From contig NC_056764.1 of NCBI RefSeq assembly GCF_018687715.1, positions 12,235,001 to 12,299,000 of the forward strand: 64,000 nucleotides of DNA, read 5' to 3'. Position numbers and translations under genes: made by a program. The stretch comes from Carya illinoinensis (taxonomy: Eukaryota > Streptophyta > Magnoliopsida > Fagales > Juglandaceae). The notes beneath the pieces are model-generated. The model ran no database searches, had not been told where the DNA came from, and saw nothing but the letters and a program-made list of their open reading frames with translations. Below are positions 1 to 12,109 of the stretch, in pieces. Every line of letters starts with the position of its first letter. The stretch's first letter is position 1.

Positions 1-265
1 TCAATCGTACACCATTTGCTAACCAAAAAAAAAGGGAAACTTAATTTTAAATTAGTCAATTTCATAAATCGTCATCATTACAAGAATATATATAACCTCT
101 TGCTAGGCGAATAAATGACACAATGAGTTCATGAGATTATGCAAAACAAGATCTAGTTCATCGTTATTCAATTTGGGTGAAATTCCTAGACTGATTTCCC
201 CAGACACCTGTTCAGTGTCACAAAAGAAAACCCAAAACTGAGGAAAAACAACTAGTTCAGAAATT

Positions 266-611
266 TTACGAGATGCGTTCCTTTCTCAATATATAGTCCA
301 CCACTTCTTCCACGGTGTCAACAACCTGCACTAGCAACACAAGGGTTCAGATAATTTATCCCAATTGAAGACACAAATTGGTTGCAAATTTATCAAAATT
401 TTCATCTCCATTAATATATTCTTCAGGAAGCTGTGCTTAGTCTGCCCCCAAAACTTTTCGTTTGTTCCAAGTAAAAATTAAGAAGCAATCCAAGATCAAT
501 TAGATATTTCAGCAACCACCTTCTCCATTATCCCTTCTTCAGCCCACTGCTGAGGCAGGGTTTAAGCTCGGATTGGACCAAAATCTTCTCCCAGTAATTC
601 CACACCCCCCC

Positions 612-642
<31 letters not shown>

Positions 643-3600
643 GAAACGGGTTCTTGGTACTCTTAAAACTTGATTTCCTCAAAATATTAACAGATATAAC
701 CCGGGCCCTGTACCCTATAAGAATTTGCATCCATGGAATTGCAATTTATTTTATTGGTTTTTCTTGATTTACAAAACACACTTCTATTGGAGTTGATCAA
801 ACATTTACCAGATCTGCTGGAAAATCAGCATCATTTTCCTTTCCCTTAAAAACCCCTGTCCTCGTCAGAATGGAAAACCAGGGATGCCCGGCCTGAAAAT
901 GCAAAATGTTATAACCTATTATGCCTATTATGGTATCTTCAGACACCTAATGTAGATAATGAACCTTGGTATTCCTAAGGCATGAAAGAATGAAATCAAG
1001 AGACAAACCTGCCTTGCACCTTTGATGTCAACTGTAGGATTATCTCCAACCATATATACTGTCTTGAAATGACTTTCGTCAATTGCATGATCAACATGCA
1101 GCTTATGGTCAAGAGATGACAGAAGCTGCTTTAGTACAGTTTCAGCATTCCTAAATACAAATGAATTTGGCTTCCCAAAAGATGTATACTCTAGAGCGTT
1201 AGGGTGGATTCTGCATATTAAGACTAGTGCATTTAACTTTGAAAAAGAATTACTGCATAATTCAGACAATAGATACAAAAAAAGTAAGCAACCATCACCT
1301 TTAACCATGTTCCCTATTACCTATTGAAAATGGATTCTAATGCAATTCTGAAAGCTCCCATGCCAAATCGCTCAGAAGGAAAAGTAGCCTACCTTTGGTG
1401 ACACCTTGTTAGTACCTCATTAGGTTTTACAGAAGTAGTTACATAGAAACTCAAGAAATTAATTTTGTGACTGATCACAACTAACCTGATACTTAAGGTC
1501 ATCATGCGCAAAATATAGAGGTGGTTGGTTTCCAATTTCCCTTCCAGGAAGACCTCCGGTTCTTAAAATGTCACATAGAACCTGGTACCAAGGCCATTGT
1601 GGTCAGTTGAGAACTTGAAAGTTTCCAATATCAAGAATATTACACTTGAGATGCAGGGCAGGAGACCACCTATAATAATTCTTGCATAAATAAATAAATA
1701 AATCAACACACTAAATGCGCATTAAAGTTTATATGATCAGATAAGCTATGAATTCAGGATAACCTGATTGCCTCTGCCCCAGTAACTTCCCACACAAGTA
1801 AATAAATAAATCAACACACTGAATCACATAAAAGTTTATATGATGAGATAAGCCATGGATTCAGAATAACCTGAATGTCTCTGCTCCAGTCTACAGAATC
1901 ACTAACAACAAATGCCGCCTGAACCCTCTGTGAGTAAAGACTCTTTGTTTGAGTTATCTTGTTAAAAGTGCTACTCTGATTGGCAGCCAACTTACTTGTC
2001 CATTTCTTATATTTTGCCAACGGATCAATGTCTTCAAAGAAGGATGCATACTCATCTATAGAGAGCACATTTCTGAAAATAAAAAATATGTCAGCACAGA
2101 AGTCCTTCAGGGACTCCTCACGCCATATTTGAGAGTTTATACAGACGTATTAATGGCGTTCAACAAGCAAAAGCCTTACTTAAACCCATATTCAAACATC
2201 ACAGCAGCAGGTTCACCTTTTCCCACAGCAACAATGAATTCATTCTCATATCTGCACAACACATAATGTAAATACTAAAGAGAGTACTGTAAGATATGAT
2301 TTTATTTTATCAATGTAACAAATTAATTCTCAATTTTACTCAGATGTTTTAACTTTTTATGCCAATCAAAGCTACAGTTTTCAGCATTTGGGTTTTTATC
2401 TTTTTTTACTATTATTAGTCCATCCTTGATTAAAAAGCGCAAAAGACACAACTCCAGTACAAAGGAAGTATACAAAAGAAATGCCAAGCTAGAGAATCAA
2501 AACTTTTATTATTGGGGTAACATATCATAAGATCTACATCTTTGTTCAGCACGCCTATTCTTGCATTGGGATCTAACTCTGTCAAACAGCTAGTTACCCC
2601 AATAAGATCTAATTCTTTCAGTTAGTTCCTTCTACAAGGTGCTGAATGCCCAACAGCTAGTTTCTTTTCTGTGGAAGAGCATGTGGAGGGTCCATGTTCC
2701 TTCTAAAGTGGCTTTTTTTATTTGGACTGCTGCACTTGGGAAGATTTTGACAGTTGATAATCTGAGGAAACGTGGCATGATTGTTCTGGAGTGGTGTTGT
2801 ATGTGTAAGAAGAAAGGGGAATCGGTTGATCATTTACTTTTACATTGTGAAATGCCTAGGGAGTTATGGATTGGCATTTTCAGTAGAGCTGGGTTGTGTT
2901 GGGTAACTTGGGTTATGCCTAAGAGTGTGGTGGATTTATTAGCTTGTTGGAATAGGCATCATACTAGCTCTCAACTGGCTGAGGCATGGAGATTGATACC
3001 TTTGTATTTAATGTGCTGCATTTGGACGGAAAGGAATGATAGGTGTTTCAACAATAAGGAGCGAGCAGTTGGGGAATCTGGAATTTCTTTGTGCTTTCTC
3101 TTATTCAGTGGTTTTCTGCTATTGTTCTTAAGGGAGGGAATGTTAATGAGTTTTTGTCTTTTTTTAGCTTTCTATGATGAAATTAGGTGTCTCATTTTGT
3201 ATACTTTCTGTGTACATGGGCTTTGCCTAGTTTCATTCCATTCAATAAAGTTTATTACTTATATTAAAAAAAGAAAAAAAAGAAAAAGAAAAAAAGTCTG
3301 TCAAACCCCTCTAGGTCTAAGCTTTGAATCCTCTTGAGTGCAAACAATTTTTAGGGGCCATCAAACTGGGAGAATTTTTGCTTGAATTACCCGATATGCA
3401 CTTGTGGGAAACTCCTTGCCTAGAGCTTGTGGACCCCTGGAATTAAGTCTAGACTATGCTCCCCGGTGCCAATAAAAAAAATATATAATTCTGCCATATA
3501 AATCTAGTAAAATAAAATATAATAATTGAAAGTAACTGAATGTATGTGTTTTTCAAAATGTTTTAAGCAAGTGTATGCATGGGTTGCCATCAGAGCCATA

Positions 3601-5027
3601 TATTATGGGGCATTAATTCACCAGCTGGAACTTCAACCCATCTATTACTTCAGCACGAAATTATGTCCTTGTCATCTTTATGTTGTTTTACACACTCCAT
3701 GAATGTGTGAAGAGATGCATGAAATCAATTGTATTTGACTTTATTGCACACCAGTGATTTGCATACAAAACTGGATATTGATGATAGATCACAGTTGGTT
3801 TGAAGGCATACCTATCCACTAGTTGTTTAAAAGGAGAATGACCTTGTAATACCTGCATGATAATTGTGGTTCGAAGATGAAACAAAAAGCAATCATCAAA
3901 GAGAAATCAAACAAAGGTTCGGGAGTTTGAGGGTCAAATGATAAAAGTTTTGATATCATATTATATTTATGTGATCTCTCAACAGGTCTGATTGCTGAGC
4001 AAGAATGATAAGTAGATGACAATAGAAAAGGAAGGATAAATAGCACTTAAAAATTATTTCTGAAAATCTTCCTTAGCATTACCTGTGAGGATAAAATGTT
4101 TACACCCAACAGTTCACTTAACTGGAAGGCTCTTTTCGATTCACGAAAACCACCTCCTGTTTGATTACAGAACCAACACTAACCGTTAGATACTTCACTG
4201 AGGTAGCGCTTCACGTGCCTATATTCAATTCCAGATTCCCAGGTCTTTGGGACAATGCCATACAATCACTCGGGTCTCTGCCCAGACATTGAGCCTAACA
4301 CATTTAACTTTCAACCTTAGACCATATCTAGGATTTGGACTCAGAGAGCTATGAATTCGTTCAATTAACATTATTGTAAGAAGGACCACAGAATACTCAT
4401 GGATGACTTACCATTTGTCAAGAAAACGTAAGGAATCTTCAAATAACCTTCTTGCAAAATAAAAACAACCGATTACATAACTATATAGTGTTAGAAAATG
4501 CCTTTAATTATACGAGAAAGCAAAAGTTAAGACTTAAGACTACCAATTTACGAGATATGAATATTATCCCTGGGCACAAACTAATAATCAATCATCAAAA
4601 TGTGAAATCAAGCAGATACCCAAAACCAAGTAAACTAAATGTCGTGCATATATACGTACACCCACAAACACAAACACATAAATTAAAGCTTAGTACCAGA
4701 GTCATCATATAACCTTCTCAGAGCCTGGGGGGAGCCTCCAATCGGCGTGTCTTCGCGCAGAACGACGCCATCGATATCGAACGCGATGCCAAAAGAAGGC
4801 CTGCAGTTCAAAGACGTAGAACCAAAGCATTAGGCATACACGAATGTCTGAAAAGATAAAACAGACAATTACAAAAAAAAAGAACGCTGAGAGAATGACC
4901 ATTGAGACTGTGAGGAAAGCTGAGAGATTGAGCGAGAGAATAATAGGGAGAAGAAAAGCGAGGGCAATTGCTTTGTATTTGAGCGCTGGGATTGCGAAGC
5001 CCTTCTGAGTATTCCAAAGCTTCCCAT
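266..5027 (-). CDS. HAD-superfamily hydrolase, CECR5/HDHD5-like, 12 exons, 397 aa
   Basis: Exons (minus strand): 5027-4873, 4800-4697, 4447-4412, 4156-4083, 3852-3812, 2251-2180, 2072-1871, 1581-1486, 1388-1321, 1210-1009, 892-809, 325-266. All have GT/AG borders, all phases match and the total is 1194 nt, ending in TAA. HAD motif I is DIDGV (Asp60, Asp62). The motif II region is FLTNGGG (Thr97), the conserved lysine lies in SFGKP (Lys296), and motif IV is GDNPTVD (Asp339, Asp344). The first ~50 residues are rich in Arg, Ser and Gln with no acidic residues, which suggests a mitochondrial presequence. The family is a class IIA-type HAD phosphatase of unclear substrate, related to human CECR5 and a single Arabidopsis hydrolase gene. 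The start is the first ATG in frame with the presequence. The gene looks intact. The substrate is not predictable from sequence, and the exact 5' end is the least certain part. Confidence 0.9.
605..632. repeat. poly(C) tract, 28 bp, followed by poly(A)
   Basis: An uninterrupted run of 28 C is followed by about ten A. It lies in intron 11 of the HAD gene, so the transcript would carry poly(G). The length may be unstable or misassembled. Confidence 0.9.
1687..1891 (-). repeat. imperfect tandem duplication covering the 3' end of HAD exon 7
   Basis: Two diverged copies of about 95 bp (1687-1783 and 1798-1891) share the TAAATAAATAAATCAACACA start and the following 70 bp. The right copy contains the last 20 nt of exon 7 and its GT donor. 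The left copy lies inside intron 7 and keeps a donor-like CAG|GTTATCC with a decayed exon fragment. Confidence 0.8.
2588..3296 (+). mobile_element. 5'-truncated LINE (L1-like) 3' end, in HAD intron 5
   Basis: The reading frame from 2639 shows the zinc-binding domain found at the end of plant LINE ORF2. VPSKVAFFIWTAALGKILTV is followed by CCMCKKKGESVDHLLLHC (a C-x2-C...H-x4-H/C pattern) and then an IWTERNDRCF segment. The element ends in an A-rich tail (3266-3296). The flanking 10-mer tctgtcaaac occurs at 2578-2587 and again at 3297-3306, as expected for a target-site duplication. It is antisense to the host gene. The frame has no proper ATG; it is a dead fragment. Confidence 0.8.
3307..3478 (+). 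mobile_element. SINE-like element
   Basis: A GC-richer 170-bp block contains GAATTACCCGATATGCACTT, then AAACTCCTTGCCTAGAGC and CCCGGTGCCAATAAAAAAAA with an A-rich end. The pattern resembles tRNA-related SINEs common in Fagales and other dicots, recognised from memory. It sits directly after the LINE's right target duplication, within the same intron. Exact ends are uncertain. Confidence 0.5.
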
Positions 5028-5206
5028 CTTTTTCTTCAATGGACACAGATTAACAAAATAAAAATGAGGAAAGAAAGCTCTGGAAAACAAGGGAACACAG
5101 AAATCTCTTTCCTTTTCCCACACAATTTTTACCGTATAAATTTTTGTAGCCGATGGAGTCTTTTTAACACTTTTGCGTACATTTATTTATTTATTTACAT
5201 TTCCAA

Positions 5207-5216
5207 CTTTTATATA
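5207..5216 (-). promoter_or_regulatory. possible TATA box of the HAD hydrolase gene
   Basis: The minus strand reads TATATAAAAG about 180 bp upstream of the ATG at 5027, with a pyrimidine-rich leader between. This is a plausible core promoter. In such AT-rich DNA a chance match is quite possible. Confidence 0.3.
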
Positions 5217-5231
5217 ATTTTAGATATTTAA

Positions 5232-6245
5232 ATAGGATCATCCTATTGGTTTAAGAAAAATGCTATTTATCTCCTCAAATTTATCATTTAAAGTAATCAC
5301 TCAAATATTTTATATTTCTTTTTTATTATTTTTTTCTTAATAATTAAGAAAGTAACTAGTGATTTGTATTTTTTATTAATAATTAAGGATGTTAAAAAAA
5401 TATTTAAATGAAAATGAAAAAAAATTATTTTTATACTAACAGTACGCTTGGTTTAATGTGAATTGAGCGGGAAAACAATTGTATATATATTATTACTCAT
5501 TAATTATATAGTCATTTAAAATCTTAGAGCTTTCATTTTTAGTCACTTAAAACCTTTTAAGTAGTTGTACCATTAAGGGTTGTGCTTCAATGGTTCTAGG
5601 GTTATTTCCAAGTGATCTAGCATGTACTACAATGTTTTTAAAACCGTTTCACACCGACTGGTACGACTGAAATTTGTCTTACCAAAACAATCACCAATAC
5701 AAGACATATTGATATTTCATTTCGTTTTAAATTTTAGTCGATTTCAACTTGTTTTGAGTGCTTAGGTCGGTTTCCAGTAATCCTCAAGTTATAGTAATTG
5801 TAATTTTTCGTACATGGTTTAAAAACCCATTCTCACTTTCTCTTCTTTCAGGCAACAAGAGTTTTGTTACTTTTCTCATTGCCGCAAATTTTGATCAAAT
5901 CACTCTAAGTTTAAGAACCACTCCACATGCATGCTGCAGCTTTGATCCCTTAGAGTACCCACCACATCTAACTCCCCAAACCTCAATTTTCTCTAAATTT
6001 TAGGGTTTAAATTTGGAAAAAAAAAACCCCAAGTGCATGCTCCATTTGCCTCCTGAAAATAATGCTTGGGTTTGGGATGCTATAGTGGCCCTCCATACAT
6101 CCCTAATCCTCATTTTGGTTAATTACTCCCATGCAGCTTCTCTCTTCGTGTCCTACTTGCTACCAACCCTTGTTCGCATCCCAATCCAACAGTCCCTTTA
6201 GTCATTGTCTTCGGCAAGGTGTAGTTGGCAAGTGTATGCACCTCC
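5232..6245. other. intergenic, no gene seen
   Basis: AT-rich spacer upstream of the HAD gene. Short open frames here have no recognisable domain and no supporting structure. Confidence 0.6.
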
Positions 6246-6286
6246 CACACACACACACACACACACTCTCTCTCTCTCTCTCTCTC
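6246..6286. repeat. compound microsatellite (AC)10(TC)10
   Basis: About ten AC dinucleotides run directly into about ten TC dinucleotides. Confidence 0.95.
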
Positions 6287-6399
6287 ATTAGAATGCTCTA
6301 TACCGATTATATATTTTTTCACCTATATTGGTTCATTGCTCTAGTATTCCTTGAGATTTACATTACACTGTGATTTACTCGAATGTGTCTTTGATTATT

Positions 6400-6895
6400 C
6401 CTTATTATTTATATTTGGGTCTTTGATTTTGGAGATGTAGTTATGAATTTGGAACTTGTCATTTCTACAGCATTGAAGCTCTGATTTACATGTTACTTGG
6501 ATGAATCTCTGATTTGAGTTTTTTACAATTTTACATTTGGGTCTTTGATTTTGTTATTATAGATGCGATTTCTAGGTTATGATTTACATTCTCATACATT
6601 TGGGTATCTAATTTATATGTTACAGGCTACGAATTTGACACTTGTCATTTCTGCAACATTAGGGATGTAAATGTTTTCATTTGGGTATCTAATTCGATTA
6701 TTCATTGTGATTTACATTTGGATATCTGATTTACATGTTACTATAACTATGAATTGGAACTTCTCATTTTTGTAGCATTGGGATTTACATGTTCCCATTT
6801 AGGTAGATGATTCAATTATTTCCTATTATTTACATGTTACGATAGCTGTGAATTTCACTAGTCTTTTCTACAGCATTGGGGCTATGATTTAGCAT
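6400..6895. repeat. degenerate tandem-like repeat block
   Basis: The phrases TTTGGGTCTTTGATTTTG, CTGATTTACATGTTAC and TTGTCATTTCT(A/G)CA(G/A)CATT recur four to five times at roughly 100-130 bp spacing (for example near 6413, 6484, 6536, 6600, 6710, 6790 and 6825). The units are too diverged to define exact edges. No frame stays open through them. Confidence 0.6.
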
Positions 6896-6899
6896 TACT

Positions 6900-8540
6900 G
6901 TGGCTGTGATTGAGGTTAAGTGTAATTTTCAAATTATGTGGTTGGCATTCGATTGGAGTTGTTGTTGGGATTATATATGTAAGTGCAGAGGTTGTATATA
7001 TAAGTGCAGGGGCTGTGATGATGGTAGGATTGTTGGGTGTACCCGAGTATAATGTCAAAAACTGTAGTGAATGCTCATTGATCGGTATGGCAAGGTAACC
7101 CAGATGGCTATCCTTACTATGAAATTTTGACAAAGGCAAATGGGATTTATAGCCATCCTATCTTACGTCCTTTGTTATACTTGAAATTGTACCATTCTAA
7201 GCCTATGTGATATATAAATATAAATTGGTTTGGTATTTGATTTTATCCTATCTTGTGCTTTAATGGCTTATTAGGTGTGCATGAAGGCTTGGCCCTTGTT
7301 GGTTCATGTGGCATATATTTTCTGTTTTAAATTGTACCTTATAACTTGTTTAGGAGTTTGATTTTGTGATTTCTGGGTATTACTTGGTTGGTTGTGCTGC
7401 AAAGAGCCTTGGCCCTTGTTGGTTTATGTGCAAGCTGGATGTCATTAGTTTTGGCAGCGACTTTGTGCATTGTTTTCAGATTTGGTGTGTTTTTCACATA
7501 AAACTTGGTTGGAGAGTTGAATGTTGTGAATGCTCTTAGTTGAAGAGGAGGAGAAGACAAACTGATGCTCAATGTTGTGCCTTATATTTTGTGACATTCT
7601 TATGATTTTTTTTATTTTTTATTTTGTATTAGATGGTGTATTCTTACTAGTATAAGTTTGTTGATTTCTTCTACATCTAATATGGGTTTTGAGAGCTCTC
7701 TTAGGTAATGAGTTCCCAATTATAGTGGATTAGAAAACTATGTACGAATGGTGCATAATATAAACTTGCGGCAAGTGTATGCATTTTGGTTATGTTAGAT
7801 TGCATCTTCTTTCAAGGATATTACATAGATTTTGTAGCAACCTTCATGTATCAAACAAAATATGAATTTGTCTATTTGAAAGTAAGTGAACCACACCTTG
7901 CTTGCATATCAACTATAATTTGTGTAATTGTTTTGATTATTTCTAGCTTTTTTTCATGTGTTTATTGGGAGCTTATTTTGTAGTCTCTTCTTGTGGTTTT
8001 TCTTTAGTTACCTACTCCACTAGTTGAATTGTGATTTGAATCATTAATTCTTTGCCCAAGCTTTTTTTATCTCTTTTACTTTTCGAGAAAACCTATCCAT
8101 TGAAAGCAATGTGTTCCACTTCTTTCATGATGTTCTTGTTTGACCATTTTATTGTTGTTTGTTCCACTTAGCATGTTGTTTAGTTACATTTTGCATGATG
8201 TTCTGTTCCAGTATTGTTGGTTGGATTTGTTTGTTGATTGCTAAACTATATAGCCTTCGGCTACTATGATGGCAAATTTGAGTGAAGACAAAGAAAAATT
8301 AGGGAAAGTACTCAATGGCTGGGTAACCTAGATGACAAATGAATACTGGCAACCGATTGTATCAACTATTGAGAAATTTGCCAATTCCTATATGTCACCA
8401 TTAATTTCTTGAGCCGGTTTGCAATATCTTGTCCCCATTACTTTTGAGTTTCTAACATATTGCAATCCACTATTCATTGTCTATAATTAGTATAATGTGA
8501 TTGATTCACAAGACCATGGACATATATTCTTCACGAACCT
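6900..8540. other. intergenic, no gene seen
   Basis: A T-rich spacer between the repeat block and the Harbinger remnants. Nothing recognisable is encoded on either strand. Several short phrases resemble one another (around 7270 and 7410: GGCCCTTGTTGGTT), suggesting old duplication. Confidence 0.5.
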
Positions 8541-8543
8541 CCT

Positions 8544-8591
8544 CAATGAGGACCCTAACACCGGTCCCAATGAGGACCCTAACACCGGTCC
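8544..8591. repeat. 24-bp perfect tandem duplication
   Basis: The unit CAATGAGGACCCTAACACCG plus GTCC is present twice head to tail. Confidence 0.95.
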
Positions 8592-8639
8592 CATTTACTT
8601 AAGTCAACTCAATGCTCTCCAGTGATAGTGGAAGACTAT

Positions 8640-9665
8640 CCACCCCTACCCTAATTAGAGATTCTATCCAGGAAAAAATCTTGCGAATTTCACCCAAGAA
8701 GAAGACAAGCTACTTGTCTTCTCATGATTGAATACTAGCATAAATGCCATCCAATGAATTTAAAAAAAAAAAAACATGCCCAACTTTGGGAGAAAATTAG
8801 CTAATATGTTAATAAGTATAAACAAAGCATAACGGACCAGATTGTTGGGTCCTTAATACATCAGTGGTTGGCGATTCAAAAAGTGACAACCAAATTTTGT
8901 GTAAAGCTGCAAGACAAGATATATTCAAGTGGAATGTTTGAATCAAGGTGGCATGACCAAGCAAGAAGAGGTATAAGGTCTCAATCTCTTGTACTTGCTG
9001 TTTTATTTAAATTTTTGGGCCATTTTGCTAGTTTATTTTCTAGTTGGTTCTATTTTGTAAGTTTGACAAAACAAAAATTATGTACCGATTATTGGAGAAA
9101 AGCTCATTTCTATTTGAGCATTGTTAGTACCCATTAAAAGATCAACTAGAATGGATTAAGCGTTGCTTAAAGAAAAGTCCAAAGTAAAAATTGATGATGT
9201 CATTGACCCCAACTCGTACCTCTAGTAATGTGTTTGTAGATTCAAAAAACGATATCGAGGTGGAGCATATTTTTAACAATGGTATTATTGAGTTGGAGAG
9301 GCTAATGTGAATGAAAACAAAGAAAGCAAAATTGTAGGCCCTAATTAGACCAGCTAAAAACATTACCAAAATCTCCAGAATGAAGTATACTCTTCTTGAG
9401 GAGTCAAGCGCTTAAGAGAAAGAATTTTTTTGTCTTAAGAAAGAGAATATGCAATATGATCAAGAAAATGAGGGTTCTATAATACTATAAGAGTACGAGT
9501 ATCTCAGGTTGGAAGCCAAAAGACTTAAATTTGCCTTGTTTATAATGGATGAGAGCGGTTGCAGTCCGGTTAGAGAGAGAGGAGTGGATCATATTGATGG
9601 ATGTCACTAGCTTACCTGAAATACAACACACACATTTTCAACAACGTCAAAGGAAGATTATGGTG
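8640..9665 (+). pseudogene. decayed PIF/Harbinger ORF1 (Myb/NAM-associated-like protein), copy A
   Basis: Across shifting frames the plus strand reads TQEEDKLLV, LNTSINAIQ, then WLAIQKVTTKFCVKL, then KYTLLEESSA. This follows the order of the trihelix/NAM-associated protein that accompanies Harbinger transposases (EEDxLLVxxWLNxS ... RWSxIQxxxNKFCxxL ... C-terminal helix). Many stops and frameshifts are present, so it is not functional. A sister copy lies at 13.3-14.2 kb on the other strand. Confidence 0.65.
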
Positions 9666-10064
9666 AAGTGTAATGCAAAGAAGTAGTGATAGTTATTTTA
9701 AAATATTTATTGGCTTTTTTTGAAAATATTTTTTTACTACTTTCACCAATTTTAAATCCTTAGTTAATTTGTAACACATTATTATTTTTCATATGTATGT
9801 GGTTTTGGAGGAAATTTAGAAATAGACATATGTTAAACTTGTGCATGGATGGAAAGATGGTAAAGAGATCTTACAAACATTTCAAATATTATAGATAGAG
9901 AAAATACAACCAGATATTTTGGCCAATGTTGTTATGCCAACATTTTTTAGGGAAAATAAATCATACAATTAAATATTTAGTCACTAGTGACAACATAAAT
10001 TATAGTGGATTGCATGTTAGATTTGAAAATATAATTTGCATTGATGCTTAATTATGTCTGATTA
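9666..10064. other. spacer between Harbinger ORF1 and transposase remnants
   Basis: AT-rich, no open frame of note; probably the internal region of the same dead element. Confidence 0.4.
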
Positions 10065-11218
10065 GAGGTGATGATGAGCCAAAGCGTCTCTAATCTCATG
10101 GTGACGCTGAATGAACTCCATGAGTTCAGTTGTAAGATTGCACAACAGTTCAAGCAAATCCTCATCAAGTTGTTTATATTTGAACTCAAGAACTCTATTA
10201 TCATCACACTCGTCTTAGATGATCATATTATGTAGAATTACACATACTTTTATTATATATTTTTTAAAATCATTGATTTTGAACATTTGAGTAGGTCCAC
10301 GAATGATTACAAAGCGTTATTGAAGGACCATAAATGCATGTTTTATATCATTTCTTGCTAATTCCTGTGCTGCAGCAAAATATTTCTTGTTGTTCCCTTG
10401 TGGAGATGAGATTATCTTTATAAATCTTGATCACTTTGGATTGATACCATCGGCAATGTAATATTCCATAGTGTAGTCATTGTCATTAATTAAGTAATTC
10501 ACTAGAAGAGCATGCTCTTGGGCAAGTTTAGTGAAAATAAAATATTTCTCTAACACATTGATATCATTATGAGAACCGAGTAATCCGAAAAAGGCACGCT
10601 ATATTCAAAAACCATATGAAACAACTGCTTCTAATATAATAGTTGGTTCACGACTGTGGTCGGAATACATACATTTCCATGCAGACAGACAATTTTTTTG
10701 CTTATAGTGCATGTAATCAATGATTCATAGCATTCTTAGGGATCCACATTGTTCACCAACAGTGAAGAAGCGAGTAATATCATTGACATTTAAAGAAATC
10801 AAATATTAATTAAAAAAATATTTACGATTGCAGTTACAAAATCTTTCAAGCTCTCTATTGTGGTGCTTTCTCCAATTCGTATGTATTCATCCATAAAATC
10901 AGCAATTACTCCATACACAAGCATTTTAAGTGCAATACTTATCTTTTAAAAGGAAGATAGAGTGAGTCTTTTAGTATTATCTATTCTTTGGATGAAGTAT
11001 GGCTTGTAAGCATCTGCCTTATACTGAATATGAAGAAACATAGAACAATCTGTACGAAATCTTATTCGAAATAAATTTGAGGAATATATTATTGCTTCTA
11101 AAAAAAGGTGTAAAATAGCCATTTGTTCCCTTCAATATGATCACACCTAATGTACTTACAACATTGGCAAGGACCACGATGAGTAGATGTTGATTCTCCA
11201 TCTTCATTAAGAACAAAC
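10065..11218 (-). pseudogene. PIF/Harbinger transposase (HARBI1/ALP1-like nuclease), decayed, copy A
   Basis: Read on the minus strand from 11218, the fragments appear in the family order: a helical N-terminus, WIIDYMHYKQKNCLSAWK (first catalytic Asp of the DDE nuclease), IILEAVVSYGF, FFGLLGSHNDINVLE (second Asp), then ADGINPKWSRFIKIISSPQG. The end is ELMEFIQRHHEIRD and AHHHL. At least six stops or shifts break it. It is convergent with the ORF1 remnant at 8.6-9.7 kb, the normal Harbinger layout. Confidence 0.75.
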
Positions 11219-12109
11219 ACCAACTTATTTTTAGAGTCTAACAATTTGTGAAAAAAGAACAAGCCATTTAAGAAGTGAGTGGAAAATGAGGATAGAATGA
11301 GAATTTTCTCTTACGATGAAATGAAACTTAGGCTACTCTAAATGTGAATAGATTCATAAGTACTCTTATTTATACATAAAAATGTTACCGTTTAAAAATA
11401 TATCCGCTAGGAAAATGACAAAATAAGTTACCGTTGCAAATTGGAAAGGATGTGTTACCATTAGATAAAGAAAAAAATTACCATTAAATAAAGGACAAAA
11501 AATGTTTCCATTAGACAAATGAAAAAAAAAAAAACATATTACCATTAGATCTAAGTGAAATTCATAATCTTAATTTTTATTTATCTATTAAAAATAAAAT
11601 ACCATTGGAAAAGATGAATTTTTATTAAAAATAAATAAATTATTTGTAAAACCGTAATAACTTCAGGACTATTATTGTATCCCAAAAAACAAATCAACTT
11701 CGTGTTTAAAATATTATCATATCCACAAAAAAAAAAAAACATATTTTCTATAATTTTCTCCTAAATTTTACTTATTTAAAAAAAATCTCATACATCACAT
11801 TTCTTATTATTTCTCTATTATATTAAAATAATATTTTTCTATTATTTCTTTATTAGTTTTTTCTCACCTCTATTTCCATTCTTAACTACTAACTCTTTTG
11901 TCTTTTTCTCTTATTTTCAAATATCACATTCTACTAATTTTGTAATCATATCACATAGAATGCTTGCGTATAAAGTAACTGGTGATTTTATGGTTGAATA
12001 CATATACATTGGAGAAAGCACCGTGCAATGGAGAGCCTAGAAAGAATTTGTAACTGCAGTCGTCAATATTTTTTCAAATAAATATTTACGGTATCCAAAT
12101 TCCAATGAT
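11219..12109. other. junction between the two mirror-image Harbinger remnants
   Basis: AT-rich sequence. 11430-11560 holds four to five imperfect copies of TTACCATTAGATAAA-type words. No terminal inverted repeat could be pinned down here, so the inner element ends are unresolved. Confidence 0.45.

Noticed and set aside
573..767. Pro-rich and Gly-rich frames on both strands
   Set aside because: Produced by the poly(C) tract in an intron.
3688..4046. Two minus-strand frames suggesting a separate small gene
   Set aside because: Only 41 nt (3812-3852) are real coding sequence (HAD exon 5); the rest is intron.
4705..5046. 113-aa minus-strand frame with apparent membrane segments overlapping HAD exon 1
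   Set aside because: It is an out-of-frame reading of exon 1, its intron and exon 2. The spliced HAD frame explains the region fully.
7529..7539. GAATGCTCTTA, identical to part of the 16.1-kb terminal repeat
   Set aside because: Eleven bases with no partner end at a suitable distance; likely chance.
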